The translations under genes were made by a program, and so were the position numbers. From Lachnospiraceae bacterium UBA1818 (GTDB taxonomy: Bacteria > Bacillota > Clostridia > Lachnospirales > Lachnospiraceae), in contig CAJFQZ010000001.1 of NCBI GenBank assembly GCA_904419285.1, forward strand, positions 62,001 to 126,000: DNA of 64,000 nucleotides. The letters run 5' to 3'. The notes under the pieces were generated by a model that worked only from the letters and a program-made list of their open reading frames with translations, searched no databases and had not been told where the DNA came from. Shown here piece after piece: positions 31,512-39,820 of the stretch (position 1 is the first letter of the stretch; every line of letters starts with the position of its first letter).

Positions 31512-32528
31512 TCACTCTGCTGCACTGCTTCGGTACTCTCCGCACAGTGCAGCGATATACTTTTCATCGTAGGCGCTCTTTTTCTCCTTCGGGATCTCCT
31601 GCAGGATCCGATGCATGTCTTTTGCCGTAAAGCATCCTTCTGACAGAAGATACTCGGCATAATTCCGGTGCACATTAAACTTTGCCGACAGGAAGTACTC
31701 CGCCATATACCCCCAGGATTCCTGCTCCCGGGCAGGCGTGATATACTTCTCTATGGCATCCAGCACCGGGTCTATATCATAGCTCTTCGAATAGTTCCTG
31801 TTCAGATAATCCATGATCAGCTCAATACAGAGGTTCCCCGGCACGCGCCCCATGCCGTTGAGTGAGGCATCTACCACACAGTTTCTCTCCTGCGCCCGCA
31901 TTTCCAGAAAGGACTGGGCGAGAAGAAAGGACTGAGCCATGTTCTCATGGAGGTGGAGCCCCAATGTGATCCCTTCCTCCAGATTGTTCTCACAGAGGGA
32001 ATAGATCCGGATGAGCTCCTTCTTTGTCATGGAACCGAAGGTATCCACGATGGAGAAGCCGTCAGGCCCGAGCCGGTTGACCTTTTCCAGCAGACGGAGA
32101 AGCTCCCCGTCCTCATAGCCCATGATATTGATCGGGTTTACAAAGAGCGTATATCCTTTCTCCATCACTCTTCCGCAGAACGTCATCCCCTCCTCCACAT
32201 CATAGTCGTGGAAGGTGACTCTCACGGCGGAGACCGTCCCGTCATTCTCCTCCAGTTTCCGGACGTCATACTGGTCATGGAGCGCCATGACCACAAATCC
32301 TGTCCGTCCGTGTTCCTCCGGGAGGATCTGCTTCAGTTCACTGACTGAGTTGAACAGGGTTCGGTCTCTCTGATATTCACAGTCTCTCAGGAAGCCGGCC
32401 TCGATCAGATCCGTGCCCGCCCTCACAAGTTCTGCAATGATCTTCTTTATCGTCTTCTCTCCGAAATCCCATCCGTTGATATATCCCCCGTCTCTGAGTG
32501 TACAGTCCAGAAGTCTGATCTTTTCCAT
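31512..32528 (-). CDS. DRE-TIM (HMGL-like) aldolase of the polysaccharide operon
   Basis: A 338-residue TIM-barrel metalloenzyme related to 4-hydroxy-2-oxovalerate aldolase and HMG-CoA lyase. Signature LLDCTLRDGGYINGW at residue 5 onward, metal-binding HxH in LGLHLHENMAQ, and the glycine loop NGMGRVPGN. The C-terminal domain after residue 280 is small and helical. Members use pyruvate-type donors; here it may join pyruvate to a phosphorylated aldehyde to give a 3-deoxy-ulosonate phosphate, replacing KdsA or a NeuB-type synthase, which are absent. That reaction is inferred from gene order. Start at 32528 has AAGGAG upstream; the longer frame runs into the preceding gene. Confidence 0.82.
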   Translation of the reverse strand: MEKIRLLDCTLRDGGYINGWDFGEKTIKKIIAELVRAGTDLIEAGFLRDCEYQRDRTLFNSVSELKQILPEEHGRTGFVVMALHDQYDVRKLEENDGTVSAVRVTFHDYDVEEGMTFCGRVMEKGYTLFVNPINIMGYEDGELLRLLEKVNRLGPDGFSIVDTFGSMTKKELIRIYSLCENNLEEGITLGLHLHENMAQSFLLAQSFLEMRAQERNCVVDASLNGMGRVPGNLCIELIMDYLNRNYSKSYDIDPVLDAIEKYITPAREQESWGYMAEYFLSAKFNVHRNYAEYLLSEGCFTAKDMHRILQEIPKEKKSAYDEKYIAALCGEYRSSAAE

Positions 32529-32565
32529 TTCTGTTCTCCTTCTTCCCGCTTTTTCATTTCCGGTT

Positions 32566-33927
32566 TCACTCCTTTGTGCTGCGTTCTCCCGGATTTCCCA
32601 CAGCGCTTCGCATCCCCTCATCCACTCCCTCTGCATTTTCCTTCTGAAACAGGATCCGCACGGTCAGGAACAGAAGGCGGATATCCAGCCCCAGAGAATA
32701 ATTGTAAATATAGATCAGATCATATTTGATCTTATCTTCAGGACCGGTGCTGTACTTCCCGTAGATCTGTGCATATCCGGTCAGCCCGCCCCGGACCTTG
32801 AGCCGTTCCGTAAACTCCGGGATGATCCGGGAGTATTCCTCCACAAATTCTCTCCGCTCCGGCCTGGGTCCTACCATGGACATATCTCCCTTAAGCACAT
32901 TGATCAGCTGAGGCAGCTCGTCGAAATGAAGGTTGCGGATCACCTTTCCTACCTTTGTCACCCTGGAATCATTCTTCGCGGCGAGCCTGGGGCCGTCCTT
33001 CTCCGCATCCACGTTCATACTGCGGAACTTCAGCATCTCAAATTCTCTCCCGCCCTTTGTGATCCTCTTCTGCCGGTACAGCACAGGACCGCCGTCCTCG
33101 AGCCGGATCAGGAGCGCCGTCACCGCCATGACCGGAGACAGGAGTACCATAAGGAGCAGTGCGGTCAGGATATCTTCTGCCCGCTTCAGAAATTTCTGTT
33201 CCGCGGTCAGATCTCCCTGTCGATACTTGAACAGCACCTTGTCGTACAATCTCAGTATTCCTGCATTCTGAATATAGATGTCAGAAACTTTTGGAATACT
33301 ATAGCAATCTTTATCATGTCTGATGCACATTTTCATGATCTGATTTCTATCCTCATAAGGGAGATCACCGAGGCAGACTGCACCGTACCGGTCGATCAGG
33401 TCGGCCAATTTCTCCTTCCCGGCTCTGTAATGGACGGCCTTCGCAATGTGGAAATACCGATTGATCCGATTGTTGTATTCCCTGCTGTTCTCAGGATCTT
33501 CTCTGTCCCCGTAGACAAAGAGCGCCTCCTTGAACGCCCGCCCTCTGAGGTACAGCGAAAAGAGCGAGACCGCACGCGCCGTCCCCGCCGCTGCCTCCAG
33601 AAGTGTCAGAAGAAGGAATTCTTTTACGATTTCCCAGAGAGAGTACTCTGTGACAGTGCACATCAGCGCTCCGAAAAAAAGATTGGCGCACACTGCCCCG
33701 AAGAACTGGCCGTAAACAAGATCCAGCAGTCTTCTCTGTTCAATGTTCCCTGCCTCCAGCAGGAGCCAGGCGCCTTCCAGCATCACGATATAGAGGATCG
33801 TGACCGGAAGGGACCGTGTACTCCAGAGCTGCCTCATGACCCAGGCGGCAGCGGCAAAATACACCAGCAGGAGGGCTCCCCCTGTCAGCAGTTTCACCGC
33901 TCTGAAAATAGTCTGTCCGTTCCTCAT
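32566..33927 (-). CDS. Polyprenyl glycosylphosphotransferase (initiating sugar transferase)
   Basis: Starts polysaccharide assembly by moving a sugar 1-phosphate from a nucleotide sugar to undecaprenyl phosphate at the inner membrane. The 453-residue protein has four N-terminal hydrophobic segments (about 10-120), a middle domain, another membrane helix (about 255-280) and the bacterial sugar transferase domain with KFRSM, the catalytic acidic pair in HFDELPQLINVLKGDMSMVG, PRPERREFV, and VRGGLTGYAQIYG. This is the full WbaP/CpsE-like layout. The ATG overlaps no gene but lies 24 bases after the upstream stop, with a weak RBS. Confidence 0.93.
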   Translation of the reverse strand: MRNGQTIFRAVKLLTGGALLLVYFAAAAWVMRQLWSTRSLPVTILYIVMLEGAWLLLEAGNIEQRRLLDLVYGQFFGAVCANLFFGALMCTVTEYSLWEIVKEFLLLTLLEAAAGTARAVSLFSLYLRGRAFKEALFVYGDREDPENSREYNNRINRYFHIAKAVHYRAGKEKLADLIDRYGAVCLGDLPYEDRNQIMKMCIRHDKDCYSIPKVSDIYIQNAGILRLYDKVLFKYRQGDLTAEQKFLKRAEDILTALLLMVLLSPVMAVTALLIRLEDGGPVLYRQKRITKGGREFEMLKFRSMNVDAEKDGPRLAAKNDSRVTKVGKVIRNLHFDELPQLINVLKGDMSMVGPRPERREFVEEYSRIIPEFTERLKVRGGLTGYAQIYGKYSTGPEDKIKYDLIYIYNYSLGLDIRLLFLTVRILFQKENAEGVDEGMRSAVGNPGERSTKE

Positions 33928-33951
33928 TTTTTCATACCTGATGCTTTCATT

Positions 33952-35982
33952 TTATTCCACATTTTGATCTGTATCCCAGCAGAAGCCCTCTTCCAGCCTC
34001 CTCTGTGCTTTTCTGTCTCCCAGAAAGAGCAGGATGGGAGCATAGGCGTCCCTCCCGGAGATTTCCCCGGTCCCCTCTGAGAGCAGATCTCCGAAATACC
34101 TTCTATAATCCTCCACATAATCCAGGATCCCTTCCTGGATCTGCCGGATCTCCCGGGCGTGTCTTTCTTTCCTTCCGAACCGGAACACTGTCTCTCCATC
34201 TGTTCCGGTGCCAAAGCCTTTCAGCGACGGGAAAGCGGAGGTAAAGAGCAGCTCCATGTACAGGTTATGCTTCCTGCTGAGGTCATGATATTTCCACAGA
34301 TCCCGGTTCTTCTGCTGAGAAAAAAGGTAGCTTTCCATCTGCCCGGAGAAGAAAAACCCTTCGCTCACATCCGGGGAGAGATTGTGCGCGGTATTCGTTC
34401 CCATGACCACCCCGTAGACTGTAAAAGGAAGATGGAGAACCTGATCCATCATCCTGCCCAGAGCAGCAGCCCCGCTTCCGGCCCACCCGACATCCACCGC
34501 AGCTGCCGAACCAGATCCTTCTGCCAGTCTCTTGAGATATCTCCCCGCTGCCAGGCGTTCCTCGCTGTATATGGAAGAGACCTGCTCCCACACAGAGAGC
34601 AGGTACTCTCTGCATCGGCGTGCAAGATCCTCTGTCAGCCGGTCTCTCCTGCTGCATTCCATGCGTCCGCAGGCGTCATCCAGCAGAACACCCAGCCCCA
34701 TGCTGGAGAAAATCTGCTCCAGGCGGTATCCCTGATTCACCTTCTGAAAAAGAAAGCGCTGGAAGTAATCATACCGGTACACATCTGCAAGAAGACGGGT
34801 GGATACATTTCTGGACCAGAGGACGTAGTCCGTCTCCTCCTCCGGATACAGAATGTCATAGACCTTCTTCAGGATCTCTCCGTCTCTTGCCAGGAACCAG
34901 ATCCTTTCGATCTTCTTTTCCGCCGCATACCGGTGTATGAACCTGCAGTATCCTATTGCGAGTATGCCTCCGTAAAGATATCCATATTCATAGAAATATC
35001 CATATTTCTTCTTTTCTGAATGAAGCCGTATATTAACGATCCCACGGTACATGGCCCCTGTGATCGGGGACATGTCCATGGGGCGGTACCTGTTCCCCGT
35101 TTTCTGGGGATTTGGATACAGGAACGCGGTGAATCCTGCCCGCCGCGCCATCCGGAGATCAGCCTGTACATTGTCCCCCACATGGGCATATTTTTTCTTT
35201 CCGCGTCCGTTCCCTGTTTCCATTCTCACGATCCGGTAGAGTCCTCCCCTATGCTTGGACTCCCTGTATTCTGAAGAGATATAATATCCGTCGAATCTCC
35301 CCAGTCCTTTCCTCTCAAGGAGGTCTTTCAGAAACTCTGTCTCAAGGTACATGTCGCTGGTCACGACCAGACTCCGTCCGCTTTTCCTCAGCGCTTCCAG
35401 GACAGGCAGAAAATACGGATTGGCAAGACAGTACTTTCGTTCCAGTTCCCGCTCCGCCTCCATTCCTTTCTCCGCCGGGATCCCGGTCAGACGCTCCATC
35501 TCGTCCCAGATCTCGGACAGTGTCACCTCCCCGCTTTTTCCTCCCCGCCGCTTTCTGGCTTCGGATTCTGCTTCCTGGCGGATCCTGCGCAGATCGGGAC
35601 AGGAAAATTCTATGCCCAGAAAATAGAACAGTTCAGACGGTTCAGAAAAAGGGCGAAGCAAAAGCGTATCGAAAATATCAAATGAAATGACATCATAATT
35701 TTTCAGTTTACTGATCAGCGCGTCCGGCTCTTCCATTTCCGGATTGTCCGACTCCCCCGGCATCTGCCGTTTCCTCTCATAATATCCATAGCTCACCGGA
35801 CAGAGCAGATCTCTGCGCCTCAGGAAATACCAGCTGAAATTCCACCACACAAGCGCCGCAAAACACCAAAGTCTCCCCGCAGCTCCGCAGGAATCCTGCC
35901 TCATCTTCAGATATCTGGCGCGTATCCCTGGGATCCGGTTCACCAGCAGACGATAGATCCTGTTTCTGAGATTCTCTGTCAT
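33952..35982 (-). CDS. COG5610-like HAD protein of the polysaccharide operon
   Basis: A 676-residue cytosolic protein, paralogous to the FN3-HAD protein at 28251-30932 but without the FN3 part. HAD domain (about 95-290): SFDIFDTLLLRPFSEPSE, VTSDMYLE, AHVGDNVQADLRMA. C-terminal domain: WFLARDGEILKKVYDIL, LWSRNVSTRLL, and AVDVGWAGSGAAALG. Start at 35982 overlaps the stop of the ABC ATPase gene (ATGA), with GGAG upstream. The HAD motifs look catalytically intact. No substrate can be assigned; a sugar-phosphate or CMP-/polyprenyl-linked intermediate is plausible. Confidence 0.82.
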   Translation of the reverse strand: MTENLRNRIYRLLVNRIPGIRARYLKMRQDSCGAAGRLWCFAALVWWNFSWYFLRRRDLLCPVSYGYYERKRQMPGESDNPEMEEPDALISKLKNYDVISFDIFDTLLLRPFSEPSELFYFLGIEFSCPDLRRIRQEAESEARKRRGGKSGEVTLSEIWDEMERLTGIPAEKGMEAERELERKYCLANPYFLPVLEALRKSGRSLVVTSDMYLETEFLKDLLERKGLGRFDGYYISSEYRESKHRGGLYRIVRMETGNGRGKKKYAHVGDNVQADLRMARRAGFTAFLYPNPQKTGNRYRPMDMSPITGAMYRGIVNIRLHSEKKKYGYFYEYGYLYGGILAIGYCRFIHRYAAEKKIERIWFLARDGEILKKVYDILYPEEETDYVLWSRNVSTRLLADVYRYDYFQRFLFQKVNQGYRLEQIFSSMGLGVLLDDACGRMECSRRDRLTEDLARRCREYLLSVWEQVSSIYSEERLAAGRYLKRLAEGSGSAAAVDVGWAGSGAAALGRMMDQVLHLPFTVYGVVMGTNTAHNLSPDVSEGFFFSGQMESYLFSQQKNRDLWKYHDLSRKHNLYMELLFTSAFPSLKGFGTGTDGETVFRFGRKERHAREIRQIQEGILDYVEDYRRYFGDLLSEGTGEISGRDAYAPILLFLGDRKAQRRLEEGFCWDTDQNVE

Positions 35983-36782
35983 CCTGCTCCGCCCTTTCTC
36001 TTCTTTCCATATTCGATATACGCCCGGCACACTGCTTCCGGATCTCCCGTCATCTTCTGGACCCCTTTCTCGATCCAGACTGCCCGGGTACAGTTTCTGA
36101 GGATCGTTTCCGTAGAATGAGAAACGATCAGGACTGTGGCACCGCTGTGGATCATCTCCTGGATCTTCCTGCCGCTCTTTTCCTTAAAGAACATGTCCCC
36201 CACGCTCAGCACCTCATCCAGGATCAGGATCCCCGGTGTGTCCCTCGCCGTTGCCACGGCAAATCCCAGGCGGGAGACCATGCCTGATGAAAAATTCTTC
36301 ACCTTCTGCTCCATGAAGCCCTCCAGTTCCGAAAACTCCACGATGCTGTCATACTTCCGGCGGATGAACTCCCGGCTGTATCCCAGGATCGCGCCGTTCA
36401 GATACACATTCTCTCTCGCCGTCAGTTCACGGTCGAATCCGGTCCCCAGCGTCAGAAGCTGAATGTTCTTCTGATTCGTGATCACGCGCCCTCTGGTAGG
36501 AGTCATGGCGCCGGAGATAATCTTCAGCAGGGTGCTCTTTCCCGAACCGTTTGTCCCGATGATCCCGACGATCTCTCCCTTATATACGTCGAACCGAATC
36601 CCGTTCAGCGCCCGCAGCGTCCGGTACCGGTTCTTTCCCGTGGCCATACTGATGACGAATTCCTTCAGACTTGATGTATTCTCCACAGGGACACGAAAGA
36701 ACATGCTCACGTTTCGGACCGAGATCACCGGTCTTCTCCTCCGCTCTGTCTCACTGCGTTTTTCCGGACGCTCTTCTCCCAT
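35979..36782 (-). CDS. Polysaccharide ABC exporter ATPase (Wzt/TagH type)
   Basis: A 267-residue ATPase that powers export of lipid-linked polysaccharide. Walker A GTNGSGKSTLLK, signature FSSGMVSRLGFA, Walker B GILILDEVLSVGD and the H-loop IVSHSTE are all present. The region before Walker A (SVRNVSMFFRVP; LNGIRFDVYKGE) is typical of Wzt/TagH/KpsT. It lacks the C-terminal carbohydrate-binding domain of the longer Wzt proteins. Paired with the permease at 36899, 116 bases upstream; RBS AAAGGAGG. Confidence 0.93.
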   Translation of the reverse strand: MGEERPEKRSETERRRRPVISVRNVSMFFRVPVENTSSLKEFVISMATGKNRYRTLRALNGIRFDVYKGEIVGIIGTNGSGKSTLLKIISGAMTPTRGRVITNQKNIQLLTLGTGFDRELTARENVYLNGAILGYSREFIRRKYDSIVEFSELEGFMEQKVKNFSSGMVSRLGFAVATARDTPGILILDEVLSVGDMFFKEKSGRKIQEMIHSGATVLIVSHSTETILRNCTRAVWIEKGVQKMTGDPEAVCRAYIEYGKKRKGGAG

Positions 36783-36898
36783 CTCTCTGCCTCCTTTTCT
36801 TCAGCGCTTCTGTTTGTCCTGTCCACTCATTCCTTCTGTCGTTCCGGTCTCCTTTCCGCTCCGTTCTGATTCAGGATTCCCGCTCTCCTCTGCGTCTC

Positions 36899-37660
36899 TC
36901 AAAGCTTCTGGACGATCCGGTTCTGGCTCTCCCGGAAGATCCATGTTCCGGTCAGGAAGATCCCTCCGCTCCACAGGATCATCCGGACCCACACTGCTCC
37001 CCCCGGCATGGTCCCGTACAGGATACAGTCTCTTGCCGCTGCGATGAAATTATAGACCGGGTTCTGCCGGATCAGCAGCTGCATCCCTGCCGGAAGAAGC
37101 TCCAGAGGGTAAAACAGCGCGGAAAGATACATCCACAGCGTGAGCACCACGGAATAGAGGTGCCTCACATCTCCGAAGAAAACATAGAGCACGGACAGTA
37201 TATAGCTCAGCCCCAGAGCAAACAGGAATACCATGGCTGTGATGACCGGATACAAAAGCATGTACCATGTAAGGGGGATGCGGAAGAACAGCAGGATACA
37301 GAGATATGCGATCAGGGAATACAGGAAATTGACAAACGCTGTGCACACCCTTGCCAGGGGGAACACAGACCGCGGAAGCTTCACCTGAAGGATCAGCATC
37401 TGATTGTCCGCCAGCGCGGTCATGCCTGTGTTTGTGGCCGTCGTAAAAAAATTCCAGATCAGGAATCCGGTCAGATAGTAGACCGGATAATTCTCGATCG
37501 ACCGTCGGAACATAGTGGAAAAGATCAGCGACAGAACAGCCATTGAGAGCAGGGGATTGAGTACACTCCACAGGATCCCCAGCTTTGACCTGCTGTATTT
37601 TCTCCGGATTTCCCTTGATACAAGCTCCTGTATCACAAAAAGCGACTGCCTGTTCATCAT
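36899..37660 (-). CDS. Polysaccharide ABC exporter permease (Wzm/TagG type)
   Basis: A 253-residue ABC-2 membrane protein with about six hydrophobic segments. N-terminal amphipathic segment VSREIRRKYSRSKLGILWSV and LNPLLSMAVLSLIFSTMF are characteristic of Wzm/TagG/KpsM. It pairs with the downstream ATPase to move the finished polymer across the membrane. The ATG overlaps the stop of the upstream gene (AAAATGATGA). The gap after it (36783-36898) holds no gene that I can support. Confidence 0.93.
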   Translation of the reverse strand: MMNRQSLFVIQELVSREIRRKYSRSKLGILWSVLNPLLSMAVLSLIFSTMFRRSIENYPVYYLTGFLIWNFFTTATNTGMTALADNQMLILQVKLPRSVFPLARVCTAFVNFLYSLIAYLCILLFFRIPLTWYMLLYPVITAMVFLFALGLSYILSVLYVFFGDVRHLYSVVLTLWMYLSALFYPLELLPAGMQLLIRQNPVYNFIAAARDCILYGTMPGGAVWVRMILWSGGIFLTGTWIFRESQNRIVQKL

Positions 37661-39000
37661 TTTATCCTTTCCAAAATATCTTTTTTAATATAAAGCAAAT
37701 ATTTATATATCCTGTTCTGGAGCAGATGCCAGCGCACCGCCCCTCCGCTCCGAACAATGCTCCCCTCCATCCAGGCACTCTCCCGCACCGTTGTTTTCCG
37801 CACGCCGGTCATGGCCATGATCTTCGCCGCAAAGTGATTCTGCCGGATTTCCTGTTCTGTCAGCTGCGGCGCCAGCAGATGACCGGCGTCCAGCACATCA
37901 TCGGTAAACTTCATTCTCCCGAATGCCTCTGCCTGCGCTCTGTCAGGGCGGCCCATGAGCTGCCGGAACTTTTTCCATGTCCTCTTCTGCGCCCTTGTCT
38001 GTCTTCCCTTCTTTTCCCTGTCCTCTGCCGGCTTTCCCCTGCTCCCCCGGGCTTCCCGCAGAAGCGCCGGTTTCCCGGGCCTCCTCCGGACCTCCTGTTC
38101 CGCTCTTCGGATGACCGCTTGGTGGATCAGTTCCAGCGCTTCCTGGTTCTCGATCCTTCCCGGTTCTTCCTCGGGCACATATCCTTCCGCTGTACGCCGA
38201 TATCCTGTGGTCATCCCTGCGGGCTCGCTGCAGATGCATTCGAACAGACTGTTAGAAAAAGATGCCTTCCTCCTTATCTTTCCCAGAGGGCCGAAATAAT
38301 ACGCATGATATTCCCCTTTCTCCGCATCTGCCGGGATATGCCAGAGTCCGAAATAGTATCCCGTGATCTGTCCCTGGTATCCCGCGGAGGAGACCAGCAT
38401 CGACAGCGTCCGCTGGATACTCCCAGTCCATCCGCTGTCTGCGACTGCATAATCCATATCCTCGAAGAGTCCTTGTGACCGCAGATACCCCACCGTCCCG
38501 TCATATGCTTTCTTCGCGTGAAGCGACACATATTCCCAGAACAGCTCAGTGCGGGCAAGCACCCCGCGCAGGCTTCGTACCTGCCTGTAGGACAGAATCC
38601 GGTCCAGTTCCTCCTCCCTGCCCATCGCCCGCGCGGTCTCCTCTGCCTCCTGCTCTGTCAGGCCGCCGCGCTTTAACACTTTCCTCAGAGTAACATCAAT
38701 TCCGCCGAGACAGATCTGATCTACGGCAGCTCTCCCCAGCAGGCAGAAGGAGGGAACCCGGAGGGAATACCTGGAGCATCTCAGATACCGGCACTCGATC
38801 CGCGGGCTCATCCCCGCTGAAAGGATCTCAGCCGCCCGGTACATGGGGTATCCGTCCCGGGCAAGAAAATAGATCCGCCGGATCCCGTGTCTCCCGGCGG
38901 ATCTCAAGATCCACTCCACAAATTCCACGAGCACAGGGGCAAGTATCTGCTCTGCGCTCTGTTCAATTGTCTCCAGATATGTCTGATCTGTCTGTTCCAT
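37657..39000 (-). CDS. Protein with COG5610-type C-terminal domain only
   Basis: A 447-residue protein that shares with the two HAD proteins of this operon the motifs IYFLARDGYPMYRAAEIL (residues about 38-55) and VADSGWTGSIQRTL, but has no HAD domain. The 290-350 region is rich in Arg, Lys, Glu and Gly. A membrane segment is not evident. It lies between a glycosyltransferase gene (38-base overlap) and the exporter permease. The domain on its own shows that it functions independently of the phosphatase; a transferase role is one possibility. Start at 39000 is preceded by GGGGAGG. Confidence 0.75.
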   Translation of the reverse strand: MEQTDQTYLETIEQSAEQILAPVLVEFVEWILRSAGRHGIRRIYFLARDGYPMYRAAEILSAGMSPRIECRYLRCSRYSLRVPSFCLLGRAAVDQICLGGIDVTLRKVLKRGGLTEQEAEETARAMGREEELDRILSYRQVRSLRGVLARTELFWEYVSLHAKKAYDGTVGYLRSQGLFEDMDYAVADSGWTGSIQRTLSMLVSSAGYQGQITGYYFGLWHIPADAEKGEYHAYYFGPLGKIRRKASFSNSLFECICSEPAGMTTGYRRTAEGYVPEEEPGRIENQEALELIHQAVIRRAEQEVRRRPGKPALLREARGSRGKPAEDREKKGRQTRAQKRTWKKFRQLMGRPDRAQAEAFGRMKFTDDVLDAGHLLAPQLTEQEIRQNHFAAKIMAMTGVRKTTVRESAWMEGSIVRSGGAVRWHLLQNRIYKYLLYIKKDILERIK

Positions 39001-39820
39001 ATTTCCTCCCCTTCTCTGCCGCCTGATACCGCTTGATCCTGCAGCCAAGGGCTGCGGGGATCACGCCTCCGGCAAGGGGCCTGTACCGGTACAGCCGGCC
39101 CTTTATCCCGCCCAGTCCCAGACGCCCGAACCATCTTGCCCGGAGTCTTGTCTCATCGATCCTGAAGCGGAGTTTCCTCTTCCGGAAGCTGTCCCGGTCC
39201 TCCCGGTAGCAGAACAGCTCTTCCTGAAGATTGTACCCATAACTGCCCGAAATATACAGCCGCATGAAAAGTTCATAGTCCTCGCATCGGAGCGTCTGTC
39301 TGGATTGGCTGTAATTTCCATATTTTTCAAAAACTTCTCTGCGGAAGACCACGGAAGGATGAATAAAGGGCGAATACAGAAGAAAATCCTCCTTTTCCGG
39401 ACGCTCCGGCATCCTTCTCCGCCCCCACATCCCCTCCCCGCTGATGAGGAACGCACTGCATCCTGCATAGTCGTACTCCGGATGTCTCTCAAGGAAACCG
39501 ATCTGCCGCTCCAGCCTCTCCGGAAGAGAAACGTCATCTCCGTCCATCCGGGCAATGAACTCCCCTTCCGCCGCACGGATACACTGGTTGAGCCCGAAAG
39601 CGATCCCCCGGTTGATTCTGCCCTCCAGATACCGGATCCGGGGATCCCCTTCAGCCAGTTCCCGGATCTTCTTTCCATACTCTGCGTCAGAGCCGTCATT
39701 GTAGATCAGCAGCTCCCAGTCCTTCCATGTCTGATCCCGGATGGATTCCACCGCCTTTTCCAGATGGGAAAAAGGATGGGGATTGTACACGCTCATGATC
39801 ACGCTTACCTTCACACTCAT
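38963..39820 (-). CDS. Family 2 glycosyltransferase
   Basis: A 285-residue GT-A enzyme. N-terminal VSVIMSVYNPHPFSHLEKAV, then YNDGSDAE, and the DXD-type metal site IARMDGDDVSLPERLE near residue 92; ED-like region RCEDYELFMRLY near 195. Cytosolic with a basic C-terminus that probably lies along the membrane. It overlaps the upstream GT4 gene by 125 bases and the downstream gene by 38. Confidence 0.92.
   Translation of the reverse strand: MSVKVSVIMSVYNPHPFSHLEKAVESIRDQTWKDWELLIYNDGSDAEYGKKIRELAEGDPRIRYLEGRINRGIAFGLNQCIRAAEGEFIARMDGDDVSLPERLERQIGFLERHPEYDYAGCSAFLISGEGMWGRRRMPERPEKEDFLLYSPFIHPSVVFRREVFEKYGNYSQSRQTLRCEDYELFMRLYISGSYGYNLQEELFCYREDRDSFRKRKLRFRIDETRLRARWFGRLGLGGIKGRLYRYRPLAGGVIPAALGCRIKRYQAAEKGRKYGTDRSDISGDN

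Noticed and set aside
32413-34080. A 555-codon plus-strand open frame
   Set aside because: It lies fully opposite the sugar transferase and aldolase genes, which have family motifs; the plus-strand product shows low-complexity composition and no motif. A shadow frame of G+C-rich coding DNA.
36783-36898. Small gene between the exporter permease and ATPase
   Set aside because: Only shadow frames with charged low-complexity products and no RBS.
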